Assembly (NCBI GenBank): GCA_963707125.1
Contig: CAVPOU010000004.1
Span: 248,001 to 312,000 of the forward strand
Direction: 5' to 3'
DNA length: 64,000 bases
Source: CAVPDE01 sp963707125
GTDB lineage: Bacteria; Desulfobacterota; DSM-4660; Desulfatiglandales; HGW-15
The translations under genes were made by a program, and so were the position numbers. Shown in pieces: positions 16,026-24,350 of this stretch. Positions within the stretch are counted from its first letter, which is position 1. Each line of letters starts with the position of its first letter. The notes below the pieces were generated by a model. That model did no database searches, was not told the origin of the DNA, and saw nothing but the letters and a program-made list of their open reading frames with translations.

Positions 16026-18683
16026 CTAATCCCACTCCTGGAGGCCGTCCTTGTTCAGATCCGGAGCGGATTTCGGCTTCACCTTGCGATAGACATCGAA
16101 AGGACTCTTCTCTTTCCCGTTCACTTTCAGAAGGTCGGCTTCAACCCTGATCCCGAAAAGCTTCTCGTTTTCCTGGAGATAAGGCAGGATGAGGGACCAG
16201 TCTTTCTCCCCCAGAGGAACAATTTCACCCCCATTCAACTGCTCCTCATCGACGAGGCTGAAAGGGTCTCTCACATAGATCGCTCCTCCGGAAGCAAGAG
16301 AGAAGAGGTTTGAACCGGGGTAGGGTGTGGCCTGGGGTTTCACCCGGCCCTCGTGATCAAACTCCAGGCCGTTCAGGACGACAAAACCGCCACCGTTCAG
16401 AGGGTCCCCGGCCATAAAAGACTCTGCCAGGTAGTCGAGGCAGGTCCCGTTGATGAGCACTCGCGGTTTGCCCACGGCGTTGATCAGGGGTCTGCCGGCC
16501 GCATTTCCCATCACGTAGACTTCTCCTCCTTTGGCGCCGTAAAGAAACGTCTGGCCCGTGTCTCCGTAGATCACCATCCTGCCCGACTTCATGATCTGGC
16601 CCAGTTGATCCTGGGCATTGCCGTGAACATAAATGGAGAGCCCGTCGATTCCTGATCCGAGGTAATCCCCTGAGCTGCCGTAAACATCTATCCGCACCCC
16701 TCCCGAGTCCGGTCCGAAACCGCAACCGTGAAAACGCTGACCCCTGAGGCCAAAAATAATGAACCGACGCCAGCCCCTGAAAAAAGCCTCAGCCATCAGC
16801 CGGCTGTCACACCAGTCTCCTTCAGGCGGGAACAGAGACGCATCAATGATCAAGACTTTTTCATCATAAGAGGGCCCCCTGAAGAATTGGCGAGTCTCCC
16901 AGTCGATCAGGCGATACGCGCTTTTGCGATCAGGGAGCCCAGGAGCAGAGGCGTTTTGCTCAAGGGATGGGAAGTTCCTGAGAAACGCTTCCAGCGTCTT
17001 GCTCACCATCTGAACAACGGACCGCCTCTTCTTGTCATAGGTAGGGTACCGGCGATCCAGCATGTCCGTCAAAGCTGAAAGGGCTACCTCGAAATAAGCA
17101 TCCCCTTTCCTTGCCCAGATCCGGATTTCCTTCAGGCAGTCCATGAAGTCCGAATAGTCCCATGTTTTGATACCCCGTTGAAGGTAATCAAAGAGAAGCT
17201 CCGGCCGCTGGAGTTCAAAGAAGCTAGATATGTTGAACCGTTGCCGGTTTTCTTCCTCGAGGACATAGTAGACGCGGCCGGGAAGGTAGGGAATCTGACC
17301 CGAAGGGACCCCAACCTCTTTGCCGAATTTATCCAGGCACGTGAGATGCTTTACCCCGGCCGGCGATCCGTTATCTTCCAGGTTAAAGATGAAGGAGCCT
17401 CCGTCCGTGTGACTGCCGCCCCGGGCGTTCCAGTACCTGTCCGCCACGGTCCCCACTCGAGGATCCTCGTCAGAGAGGCTTCTGAGGGTCGCATCAATCG
17501 CCTGCTTCTCCGAACAGATGAGCCCCACCTGAACCTGACCGTCGTGGAGAGCGAAAACCTGGGGCCTGAGCATGCCGGTATCCGTGATGCCGATCAGCTG
17601 AAGCTTGCGGTTCTCCGTGTCGTTTCGAGCAATGATAAAGAACCAGGGACCATCTGGAGAGGCGTGGATATGGGTGGCCTGGATGGCCCTGTAGATTTTC
17701 TGTTTCTCAGGAGAGAGCTGGTCAAAATCCCTCTCCAGGGTTGGGGCAAGAGCCTCGATGACATACTCCAGGGGATAGCCGTAGGTCCGGCTGTATAGAT
17801 CAAAGAGGAGAACAGCGACTTCCGTGTCCGTCAGAAACAGGGGGTGGAGGTTCCGCTGCCTCAGGTATTCAACGACGGAGTGGTAGTTCGCAAAGTCTCC
17901 GTTGTGCACCAGCGCTTCGTTGAGGCCGATGAAAGGGTGCGCGCCTGCCGGGTGCCAGACTCTTCCCTTGGTCGGGTACCGCTGATGGGCGATCCAGATG
18001 TGGGCCTTGAAATCATCGAGCTTGTAGTACTGGACCACCTGCTCGGCATAGCCCACGATCTTCAGGATAAAGAAGTTTCTTCCGTGGGAAAGGACAAAGG
18101 CCCTCTGCTTCCCGAAAGCATCGTAGTAAGCCTTGTTGAGCCTGAACGTGTTCTGGTACACAAACTCGTCTTCTGCTTTGCGCCGGCTCAACCCTTTGAG
18201 ACCGTGACGGGAGATGAATGCGTCCAGTACTTCGGGCTTCACCCTGACAAAGTATCTCCACACGTCAGGAGGCCGAACCTCCAGGCCGTGGATGTCGCGG
18301 TAATCGTCGATGTGGGGAATCTCTTCGGAAAAATCGATGTGGAACCACGGTTCGATGAATTCACGATAAACGTCCCCCATCACCCCGTCTTCGAGGACGG
18401 CGATCTGAAGGATGTAGTCTTCCTCAAGAATTCCAGGAGAGACGCCAAGCATTCTGGGATCAAAGCCCATGGCGGCGATGCCGCCACCGCGGCCGTTTCC
18501 CCTGTTGTGCATCTGCCGTGAGGGTTCAAAGATATGCTTGCCTCTCACCGGGATGCTGCACGCAAATCCCGTCACCCCACATCCGCCTTCCGCCTCTGTC
18601 TCAAAGCGGGAAGGATACGGAAGACCTTCGATCAAGGTCGTTCTCGATTCTATGATACGATGAATGATTTCCGCCTTATTCAT
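16026..18683 (-). CDS. Glutamate synthase GATase + GXGXG domain fusion
   Basis: 885 aa from ATG 18683 (TTG 18698 is a weaker alternative). The N-terminal class II glutaminase domain starts with the probable nucleophile Cys35 (EGGCGVTGFAC) and has QRYPTKGRVWHPAGAHPF and EALVHNGDFANY. A middle linker is followed by a GXGXG beta-helix domain (about 630-800; SSGDYLGSGIDG, GRMVIYGDTGQ, GGEVYVMGNAAG). Normal bacterial GltB has an FMN synthase domain between these two parts; it is absent here. Two separate genes upstream (18808-20292 and 20279-21676) encode FMN/Fe-S synthase domains. The three probably form a multi-subunit glutamate synthase. No GltD-type NADPH subunit is next to them, so ferredoxin may be the donor (inference). 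Confidence 0.87.
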   Translation of the reverse strand: MNKAEIIHRIIESRTTLIEGLPYPSRFETEAEGGCGVTGFACSIPVRGKHIFEPSRQMHNRGNGRGGGIAAMGFDPRMLGVSPGILEEDYILQIAVLEDGVMGDVYREFIEPWFHIDFSEEIPHIDDYRDIHGLEVRPPDVWRYFVRVKPEVLDAFISRHGLKGLSRRKAEDEFVYQNTFRLNKAYYDAFGKQRAFVLSHGRNFFILKIVGYAEQVVQYYKLDDFKAHIWIAHQRYPTKGRVWHPAGAHPFIGLNEALVHNGDFANYHSVVEYLRQRNLHPLFLTDTEVAVLLFDLYSRTYGYPLEYVIEALAPTLERDFDQLSPEKQKIYRAIQATHIHASPDGPWFFIIARNDTENRKLQLIGITDTGMLRPQVFALHDGQVQVGLICSEKQAIDATLRSLSDEDPRVGTVADRYWNARGGSHTDGGSFIFNLEDNGSPAGVKHLTCLDKFGKEVGVPSGQIPYLPGRVYYVLEEENRQRFNISSFFELQRPELLFDYLQRGIKTWDYSDFMDCLKEIRIWARKGDAYFEVALSALTDMLDRRYPTYDKKRRSVVQMVSKTLEAFLRNFPSLEQNASAPGLPDRKSAYRLIDWETRQFFRGPSYDEKVLIIDASLFPPEGDWCDSRLMAEAFFRGWRRFIIFGLRGQRFHGCGFGPDSGGVRIDVYGSSGDYLGSGIDGLSIYVHGNAQDQLGQIMKSGRMVIYGDTGQTFLYGAKGGEVYVMGNAAGRPLINAVGKPRVLINGTCLDYLAESFMAGDPLNGGGFVVLNGLEFDHEGRVKPQATPYPGSNLFSLASGGAIYVRDPFSLVDEEQLNGGEIVPLGEKDWSLILPYLQENEKLFGIRVEADLLKVNGKEKSPFDVYRKVKPKSAPDLNKDGLQEWD

Positions 18684-18700
18684 GATAACAAGCCTCAACG

Positions 18701-18801
18701 TACTGGAGTATTGGAGTACTGGAGTGATGGAGTATTGGGAAGACTGCTTTTCGGCCCTTCTTTTTCATTACTCCACTACGCCATTACTCCATCACTCCAA
18801 T
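18701..18801. repeat. Inverted intergenic repeat of GGAGT/ACTCC units
   Basis: The left part repeats TACTGGAGTATTGGAGT-like units and the right part is their complement (ATTACTCCACTACGCC, ATTACTCCATCACTCC). It separates two glutamate-synthase genes. Related TGGAGTAATGGAGTGG units follow gatA near 33746. Confidence 0.65.
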
Positions 18802-18807
18802 CTTTCA

Positions 18808-20292
18808 TCATCCCTTCTTCATATAATCCAAATGCACCAGGCAATCTGTGCGGCCCACGAGTTCGCGGATGCTCTTCATGGCGAGCCTCTTCAGGATTCG
18901 CACGAGTTCCTTTCGCCACGCGAGAAAAAGGTTGGTGATCCGCCGGGTTCCCCATTCCAGGTCGATCAGGTTCATGAGTTCCGCATCCGTCGTGGCAATC
19001 CCCCTGGCGCACCCTCGACCGCTTTCACAGTTGTGGCATCGGATGCACTCCAGGGCCACGAGATCCGCGGTGCCCGTGCAAACACCGTCCGCACCCAGGG
19101 CGATGATCTTGGCCACGTCATGGGCCGTTCGGATTCCGCCGCTCGCAATGACCGTGATCTTGTCCCTGACCCCTTCCTCAATCAGAAAACGGTGAACCTT
19201 GGGCAGCGCATACTCAATGGGCATGGCGATGTTCTTTTTCGCAATGTCGGGTGCAGCCCCTGTGCCTCCGTAACTGCCGTCCAGGTGGATAATGTGGGCG
19301 CCTGCGTAGTAACTCCCCACCGCCACCATGTCCACATCCGTCGGGGTAGAGACTTTCACGGACACGACGGCTTGTGGGTTGATCGCCTTGATCCAGTCCA
19401 CGTGCTTCTTGTGGTCTTCCACCGAGTACACGCTGTGGAAGGGGAAAGGAGAGAAAAGAGGGAACCCCACGACCGCCTCCCTCATCCGGGCCACCCCCGG
19501 AGTGACCTTGTCGCCCAGAAGATGCCCGCCCAGGCCCGGTTTGGCGCCCTGAGCATATTTGAACTCAACGATTTTCACTCTCTTTATCGTCTCTTCCCTA
19601 ACGCCGAAAAGCCCGGTGGCCACCTGGGTGATGACATGGTCGTCATAAGGTTTGAGCTCATCCGGGTACCCTCCCTCCCCGGTGCAGCAAAAAGTTCCGA
19701 GCGCTGAAGCGGCCTTGATCCGGCTCAGCATGGTCGTAATGCTCACGGACCCGTAGGACATGCCCCCGCCGTAGAAAGGGACTTCAATCCTGACTCGATG
19801 AGCATGGTCATTGCGCCGGTTCAGATCAACACCCACATCCACCTCGCCGTCTTCAGGGGGCAGGGCTTTCCCGAGCACGGGCAGAACGAGGCGAAGCTTG
19901 TCAAAACCGCCGCCGGATGCTCCTGTCCGATATTCCAGCCCAGCCGGAGGAACCGTGCCTGTTTCAGCCATGTGCCATGTGCTTGCCAGCAGGTCAGGCG
20001 TCCACCGGAAGTCCCCCATGGTATCGAAAGTGGGGTTTCTTCTCAGAGAGAGCGCCTTCACCGGGCACTCCTTGGTGCAAGGGGTAGGGCAGTCCGGCCC
20101 GACGCACCGGTAGGCATTCCGGGTGAGCAACCGGCCTCTCTTCATTTCGTGAACCCCATAAGGACATATTTCAACGCACTTGCCGCAGGCAATGCAGTCT
20201 TTGCTGCGACTGAGGCGGTATTTCCCAATCGGATTTCGGAATCGCGATGGAGTTTTCACAACATCAGGGACTTTGCGCTTACTCAAGTTCAT
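18808..20292 (-). CDS. Ferredoxin-domain glutamate synthase FMN subunit (GltB2-like)
   Basis: 494 aa from ATG 20292, preceded by AAGGAAGGAT; it overlaps the previous gene by 14 bp. The N-terminus has two 4Fe-4S motifs (CIACGKCVEICPYG and CVGPDCPTPCTKECP, about residues 30-75). The glutamate synthase FMN/TIM-barrel domain fills about 150-480 (PFYGGGMSYGSVS, HLDGSYGGTGAAPD, VIASGGIRTAHDVAK). The Fe-S loop near the end reads CIRCHNCESGRGCARGIAT. Archaeal-type stand-alone synthases have this architecture. The reaction is 2-oxoglutarate + ammonia to glutamate, with ammonia supplied by the downstream GATase/GXGXG protein (inferred complex). Confidence 0.87.
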   Translation of the reverse strand: MNLSKRKVPDVVKTPSRFRNPIGKYRLSRSKDCIACGKCVEICPYGVHEMKRGRLLTRNAYRCVGPDCPTPCTKECPVKALSLRRNPTFDTMGDFRWTPDLLASTWHMAETGTVPPAGLEYRTGASGGGFDKLRLVLPVLGKALPPEDGEVDVGVDLNRRNDHAHRVRIEVPFYGGGMSYGSVSITTMLSRIKAASALGTFCCTGEGGYPDELKPYDDHVITQVATGLFGVREETIKRVKIVEFKYAQGAKPGLGGHLLGDKVTPGVARMREAVVGFPLFSPFPFHSVYSVEDHKKHVDWIKAINPQAVVSVKVSTPTDVDMVAVGSYYAGAHIIHLDGSYGGTGAAPDIAKKNIAMPIEYALPKVHRFLIEEGVRDKITVIASGGIRTAHDVAKIIALGADGVCTGTADLVALECIRCHNCESGRGCARGIATTDAELMNLIDLEWGTRRITNLFLAWRKELVRILKRLAMKSIRELVGRTDCLVHLDYMKKG

Positions 20293-21676
20293 ATCCTTCC
20301 TTGACCTCTCCCAGGGTTCCAAAAGCAGGCCTGTCCAGCTCTTCAAAAAACATGGCCCGGCCCACTTCCCCCCTGAGCCGACGGGCATCACGGATCCCCA
20401 TGGCGCCCATCACTTCCAGGAGCTGATTGTGAAAGGCACCGAAGAGGTTGTAGACCCGTGAAGCCACCCAGACGGGGGTCGCCTTTTCTATCTCCACCGG
20501 GCAGGAGAGCCCTGCCGTGCACCGACGGCACATGCGACATTCGAGAGCGATCAGGATGGGAAAATCAATGACCACGGCGTCCGCCCCGCAGAGGATGGCC
20601 TTGGCAACATGTTCCGCCATGGCAATGCCGCCGCTCGCCACGAGGGTCATCTCATCGCGGATCCCTTCATCAATCAGGGTCCTGTGAACCGACCTCAAGA
20701 CATCCTTCATGGGCGTCGATTCGTCGTCTATGGAACTGCCGCCATAACTCGCTTCAAGATGGATCATGGAGACCCCGGACCGGGCAAGGGCCAGCGCTTT
20801 CTGTTTCACGCCCTTCCCCATGGGGAGATGAACGGAAATCAGGGCTAAAGGCAGATGCTTCCTGATGGCCCTCAATCGATCGTCCCAATCCTCGCTCCAG
20901 GAGAGTTCGACCAGACGGAATCCCTTGAGGCCACGGCTGGATTTCAACGGACCTGCAGGGAGAACCGGCATGAGATGAGACCGGTACGGATCCAGATTTT
21001 TCTTCACGAGATGACTCGGCAAGCAAAGGAGCGTGCCGAGCCGCTTTGCGGCCATGGCCCATCCTCGGATCGTTTCCTCACTGATGGAGCCGAAGGAGGG
21101 AATCCTCATGAGAACAGGAATGGGAACATCAGCAACCTCCGGGACGTGGCTCAAGAGCTCGCCTTTCTCGTTGAAGACAAGGTGCCTGGGAGTCTTTCCC
21201 AGATCCACCGCGGTGCTGATGTACTCACGGCCGTGAATGCCGTCCCGCGTGGGCCGCACGATCTCCGACATGTCCGTCCACATGGCGTCGAAACCGGCGC
21301 CGCTGAAGGGTCCGGGATACCCGGCGCCGGACACGGGGATCTTCCCTGTTTCCGCCTGGACCCACAGCCGGGCGATGATGTCCGGAGTCCAGTGGCTGTC
21401 TCCCAGGGCCTTGAACTCCGCACTAGAGGACTTGTGGATCAGCTCTTTGGGACAGCCCTGCACGCATCTCAGGCAGTTCATGCACTGGTTATCAATCGAG
21501 TCCACCATTTGACGGGTATCCAGGCTCCGCTGTTCATAGACCTTGTAAACGCATCGCTTCTTGACACACACGGCGCACTTCAGGCAGCCTTCTTCCCAGG
21601 CAATGATCCCCGACTGTGTGATCGCCTTGAAGCGGTGCGGGGTGGCTTTTGTATGAATCGCGTACTTCTTCGGCAT
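20279..21676 (-). CDS. Second, divergent FMN/ferredoxin glutamate synthase-like protein
   Basis: 465 aa. The layout is as in the next gene: N-terminal Cys clusters (CLKCAVCVKKRC and CMNCLRCVQGCPKE, about 30-75), then the FMN domain (MIHLEASYGGSSIDDE, LVASGGIAMAEHVAKAI) and a C-terminal Cys cluster (CRMCRRCTAGLSCPVEI). The first Cys cluster and the barrel motifs deviate more from catalytic glutamate synthases; for example the PFYGGGMSYGS segment is replaced by RIPSFGSISEETIRG. It may be a catalytically reduced or electron-transfer partner. It is translationally coupled to the canonical copy, which suggests a shared complex. Confidence 0.8.
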   Translation of the reverse strand: MPKKYAIHTKATPHRFKAITQSGIIAWEEGCLKCAVCVKKRCVYKVYEQRSLDTRQMVDSIDNQCMNCLRCVQGCPKELIHKSSSAEFKALGDSHWTPDIIARLWVQAETGKIPVSGAGYPGPFSGAGFDAMWTDMSEIVRPTRDGIHGREYISTAVDLGKTPRHLVFNEKGELLSHVPEVADVPIPVLMRIPSFGSISEETIRGWAMAAKRLGTLLCLPSHLVKKNLDPYRSHLMPVLPAGPLKSSRGLKGFRLVELSWSEDWDDRLRAIRKHLPLALISVHLPMGKGVKQKALALARSGVSMIHLEASYGGSSIDDESTPMKDVLRSVHRTLIDEGIRDEMTLVASGGIAMAEHVAKAILCGADAVVIDFPILIALECRMCRRCTAGLSCPVEIEKATPVWVASRVYNLFGAFHNQLLEVMGAMGIRDARRLRGEVGRAMFFEELDRPAFGTLGEVKEGYELE

Positions 21677-21715
21677 AACTTCCTCTTGCTCCTAATGCTG
21701 GCTCTTGGATACAAC

Positions 21716-21875
21716 AAAATTCGAATCTCGAAATCCGAAACTCGAAACAAATTCAAAGCACAAATGCTCCAATGTTCAAAACAGAAACCCAGCCTCCCAC
21801 AGTTTTGGTCATTTGAATTTGGATCATTGGATATTGTTTCGGATTTCGTGCTTCGGATTTCGAACTTTCAACTTC
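21716..21875. repeat. Intergenic repeat with TTCGAATCTCGAAATCC-type palindromic ends
   Basis: The left end (ATTCGAATCTCGAAATCCGA) and right end (GGATTTCGTGCTTCGGATTT) are near inverted copies around ATTCAAA/TTTGAAT-rich DNA. Related degenerate elements lie at 44449-44542 and 51536-51640. It separates metF from the glutamate-synthase genes. Confidence 0.65.
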
Positions 21876-21925
21876 TCCTCAGCTTGCAGAGAAGTACAGA
21901 TTAAGATTCAAAACCTGTTTACTCC

Positions 21926-22858
21926 TTACTGCTTACTGCATACTGGCCGGGGCAGCAGTCCTGCTCTTTCGGCGATCTCGCCGACCTTCTCCTCCCACTC
22001 GATCGCCATGATGTGGACCCCCCTGACCCCCGGAATCTCCTTGAGCCTCTGGATGGTCTCCACACATATCTTTATGCCTTCATCCGCCTGCTTCTTGGCC
22101 GGAACGCTCTCCATGCGCTTGACCACCTCATCGGGAACATCCATGCCGGCCACCTTTTTTTTCATGTATCGCGCCATTCCGGCGGACTTCAGGGGGGTTA
22201 CCCCTCCGAGGATATACGTCTTCTTCGTCAGCCCTTTGTCCCTGGCCATGGCCATCCACTTTTCGAATCGATCCAGATTATAGATGCACTGGGTTTGGAT
22301 GAACTCCGCTCCTGCGGCCACCTTCTTGGCCAGCCGGATGACCCTGAAAGAAAAAGGATCCCCAAAGGGATTGGCCGCTGCGCCGATGAAGAGATCCGGG
22401 GCCTTTGTCAGGATCTCTCCTCCCAGAATCGTTCCCTTGTCCCGCATGGTTCTGACCACCTGCACGAACTGGATGGAATCCAGATCAAAGACACCGACCG
22501 CCTGAGGTTGATTTCCGAAGCTCTGGTGATCCCCTGAGAGGCAGAGGATGTTCCTGATGCCCAGAGCCGAAGCCCCCAGGATGTCGGATTGAAGAGCGAT
22601 CCTGTTTCGATCCCGCACCACCACCTGAAGAACAGGGTCAAGACCTGCGGACTTCAAGAGGGTGCATGCGGCCAGGCTGGACATGCGCACGATGGCGGTC
22701 TGGTTGTCCGTGACATTGACCGCATCCACCGTGTTCCTCAGGAGCTCCGCTTTCTTGAGGATCGTCTCCGCGTCCGCGCCCTTGGGAGGCCCGCATTCTG
22801 CGGTCACTGCGAATCCGCCCTGATCAAGAACTCTTTTCAAACGGCTCAACTCTTTCAC
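21926..22858 (-). CDS. metF: Methylenetetrahydrofolate reductase
   Basis: 310 aa from GTG 22858, whose GTGA overlaps the metV stop codon, a typical coupled start; earlier frame extension lies inside metV and is a shadow. It reduces methylene-THF to methyl-THF with FAD. The barrel is seen in GFAVTAECGPPKGADA, DAVNVTDNQ, ILCLSGDHQ, GAEFIQTQCIYN and TYILGGVTPLKSAGMARY. It is the short, NADH-site-poor type found with MetV in acetogens and sulfate reducers. Together with metV and mvhD it probably forms an electron-bifurcating or ferredoxin-linked complex in the methyl branch of the Wood-Ljungdahl pathway (family knowledge plus inference). Confidence 0.92.
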   Translation of the reverse strand: MKELSRLKRVLDQGGFAVTAECGPPKGADAETILKKAELLRNTVDAVNVTDNQTAIVRMSSLAACTLLKSAGLDPVLQVVVRDRNRIALQSDILGASALGIRNILCLSGDHQSFGNQPQAVGVFDLDSIQFVQVVRTMRDKGTILGGEILTKAPDLFIGAAANPFGDPFSFRVIRLAKKVAAGAEFIQTQCIYNLDRFEKWMAMARDKGLTKKTYILGGVTPLKSAGMARYMKKKVAGMDVPDEVVKRMESVPAKKQADEGIKICVETIQRLKEIPGVRGVHIMAIEWEEKVGEIAERAGLLPRPVCSKQ

Positions 22859-23523
22859 CTCTGCTGATCCTCCCTCATGATCTTTCTCGGCCCCCCGCCC
22901 TGTTTTCTCGACCAGTCCTTTGGAGGGTAGATTTGCTCCAACCGGTCCAGGGATCCGAATCGGTCGAGCCTGTCGATGATCGCTTGCCATGCGCAAGGGA
23001 CCTCTGGACTGATCTCGCATTTCCCTTCCCTGGATCCTCCGCAGGGACCGTTGAGGAGTTGTTTGGAACAACGCGCCAGGGGACACACCCCGCCGAAGAA
23101 GTGAAGCATGCAGTCCCCGCACCCCAGGCAGTTCTCAACCCAGACCCCCTGGTCCCTTGTTTCTCCGAGGAACTCCGTATTGAGAGCCGGGAGGACCGGG
23201 ATCTCCGAGAACATTTCCGCCACGGCCTGGACCCCTGCGCCGCAACCCAGAGAAAGCACTGCATCGTACTGGTCAATGACGTCATCAAGAAGAATGACAA
23301 AATCCTTCACGCACTGGCGGTCCAGGGTTTTCTCCTGGATGATAACCTCTTTGCCTTCCATTTTGGTTGCCATCCGGAGCGTCGAGGCCAGCATGCCTGT
23401 CTCCTTCTCCCCTCCTGCTGCACACTCGGCCACACAGGAACCACAACCGAGGACCAGGACTCTCTTGTAAGGGGCAATCATGGCCCTGATCTCATCAATG
23501 GGTTTTCTTTCTGCTGTGATCAT
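22855..23523 (-). CDS. metV: MetV-type Fe-S protein, MetF partner
   Basis: 222 aa. A methylene-THF reductase C-terminal (MTHFR_C) zinc/Fe-S protein. It has an N-terminal Rossmann-like cysteine motif (VLVLGCGSCVAECAAGG) and a C-terminal cluster (CLGCGDCMLHFFGGVCPLARC, then GPCGGSREGKCE). MetV is the obligate partner that gives electron input to short MetF proteins. It overlaps metF by 4 bp and mvhD by 29 bp, so the three are one translational unit. Confidence 0.9.
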   Translation of the reverse strand: MITAERKPIDEIRAMIAPYKRVLVLGCGSCVAECAAGGEKETGMLASTLRMATKMEGKEVIIQEKTLDRQCVKDFVILLDDVIDQYDAVLSLGCGAGVQAVAEMFSEIPVLPALNTEFLGETRDQGVWVENCLGCGDCMLHFFGGVCPLARCSKQLLNGPCGGSREGKCEISPEVPCAWQAIIDRLDRFGSLDRLEQIYPPKDWSRKQGGGPRKIMREDQQR

Positions 23524-24025
23524 CCTTTTTCTCCTTGATCCCTTTTCCCCTTTTCGGTCGCTCCAGCACCGGTGACGGCCGAAGTTCGCTGGTTCGGTCC
23601 AGGATCTCTTCAGCCAGTTTGGTCAGGGGTTTAGGGTTTTCTTTTGAGTTGGCGACGATTCCCACTCTCTCTTTTTCAAGACCGATCTGAGCAATGGTCT
23701 GAGCGGTCATGCCCACCCGTTTGGTCGCCCTGAGGTTCCCTTCAAAATAGCGACAGGCACCTTCAGGGCAAGCAATCACATAGGCCGCGTCCGCAAATTC
23801 CTCAAGGGCCTTCAGAAGGTGGAGAGGATCGAGCCGTCCGCTGCAGGGAATCGGAAAGAGCTTCAACCTCGAAGCATACCTTTTTTCAAGGGCCTGCCTC
23901 TGGGCCTCACCGCTTTCCGGAGTGTTCTGACAGTAAAATAAAGCCAAAGTCCGCTTTCGGCTTTGAACCACGCGGGCCTGTTTACCTATCTGCTGTTTTG
24001 TGTCTGGTGAAATTCTGGATTCCAT
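23495..24025 (-). CDS. MvhD/FrhD-type hydrogenase iron-sulfur subunit homologue
   Basis: 176 aa. The central part (LFPIPCSGRLDPLHLLKA, AYVIACPEGACRYFEGN) is characteristic of the MvhD family, a 2Fe-2S protein that links HdrA to hydrogenase or formate dehydrogenase. The expected N-terminal cysteines are sparse (ALFYCQN only), so the cluster ligands may be changed. The C-terminus is lysine-rich and charged. No HdrABC or MvhAG genes are adjacent; here the gene leads metV and metF, an arrangement also known from acetogens with hdr genes. It probably passes electrons to MetVF. Confidence 0.8.
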   Translation of the reverse strand: MESRISPDTKQQIGKQARVVQSRKRTLALFYCQNTPESGEAQRQALEKRYASRLKLFPIPCSGRLDPLHLLKALEEFADAAYVIACPEGACRYFEGNLRATKRVGMTAQTIAQIGLEKERVGIVANSKENPKPLTKLAEEILDRTSELRPSPVLERPKRGKGIKEKKDDHSRKKTH

Positions 24026-24060
24026 ATATTAATCGTCTCGAAATAGTATTGACAATGCGC

Positions 24061-24116
24061 TCCCCCTCACCCTGCCCTCTCCCCCAGGATTGGGGGAGAG
24101 GGTTGGGGTGAGGGGG
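24061..24116. repeat. Palindromic repeat of the CCCTCACCC...GGGTGAGGG class
   Basis: TCCCCCTCACCCTGCCCTCT pairs with the complementary AGAGGGTTGGGGTGAGGGGG across a short loop. Such repeats are common in many bacterial genomes. This one lies upstream of mvhD. Confidence 0.7.
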
Positions 24117-24206
24117 CTTCTGAGTGTCGAGCCAATTATGCGACCTTTAATAAGGGAGTCCCCGATTTAGAACTTCCGCGCTGCAAGCAGCGTGGTATTT
24201 TGCTCG

Positions 24207-24321
24207 AAAAAAAAGCGCCTTCCCCTGGCAAGAGGGGCAGACGCCTTTGTCCAAAAATAAGCACTCCGTACTTCCTTGTGCGGAAACTTATATAACCTAC
24301 CTTTTTCCCCCGCGTTGTCAA
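24207..24321 (-). ncRNA. Possible small RNA or leader upstream of mvhD
   Basis: On the minus strand a TTGACA box at 24321-24316 is followed by an AT-rich TTATATAAG region, though spacing to a good -10 is not ideal. A hairpin with CCCCT/AGGGG core and outer GCG/CGC pairs ends in eight T at 24214-24207. The stretch between could be a short RNA, the end of the glnE transcript, or an attenuator for mvhD. A GCAC...GTGC hairpin with an AAGGAAG loop lies between 24263 and 24283. Confidence 0.35.
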
Positions 24322-24350
24322 GCCAATTTTCTGAAACTGTTCTCTTTTAT

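Noticed and set aside
23108..23470. Long plus-strand open frames opposite metV, glnE, carB and others
   Set aside because: Shadows of GC-rich minus-strand genes; none has a plausible start or motif.
24061..24116. CRISPR-like reading of the GC-rich repeats
   Set aside because: Repeats are single palindromes, unevenly spaced and without spacers; no CRISPR array or cas gene is seen.
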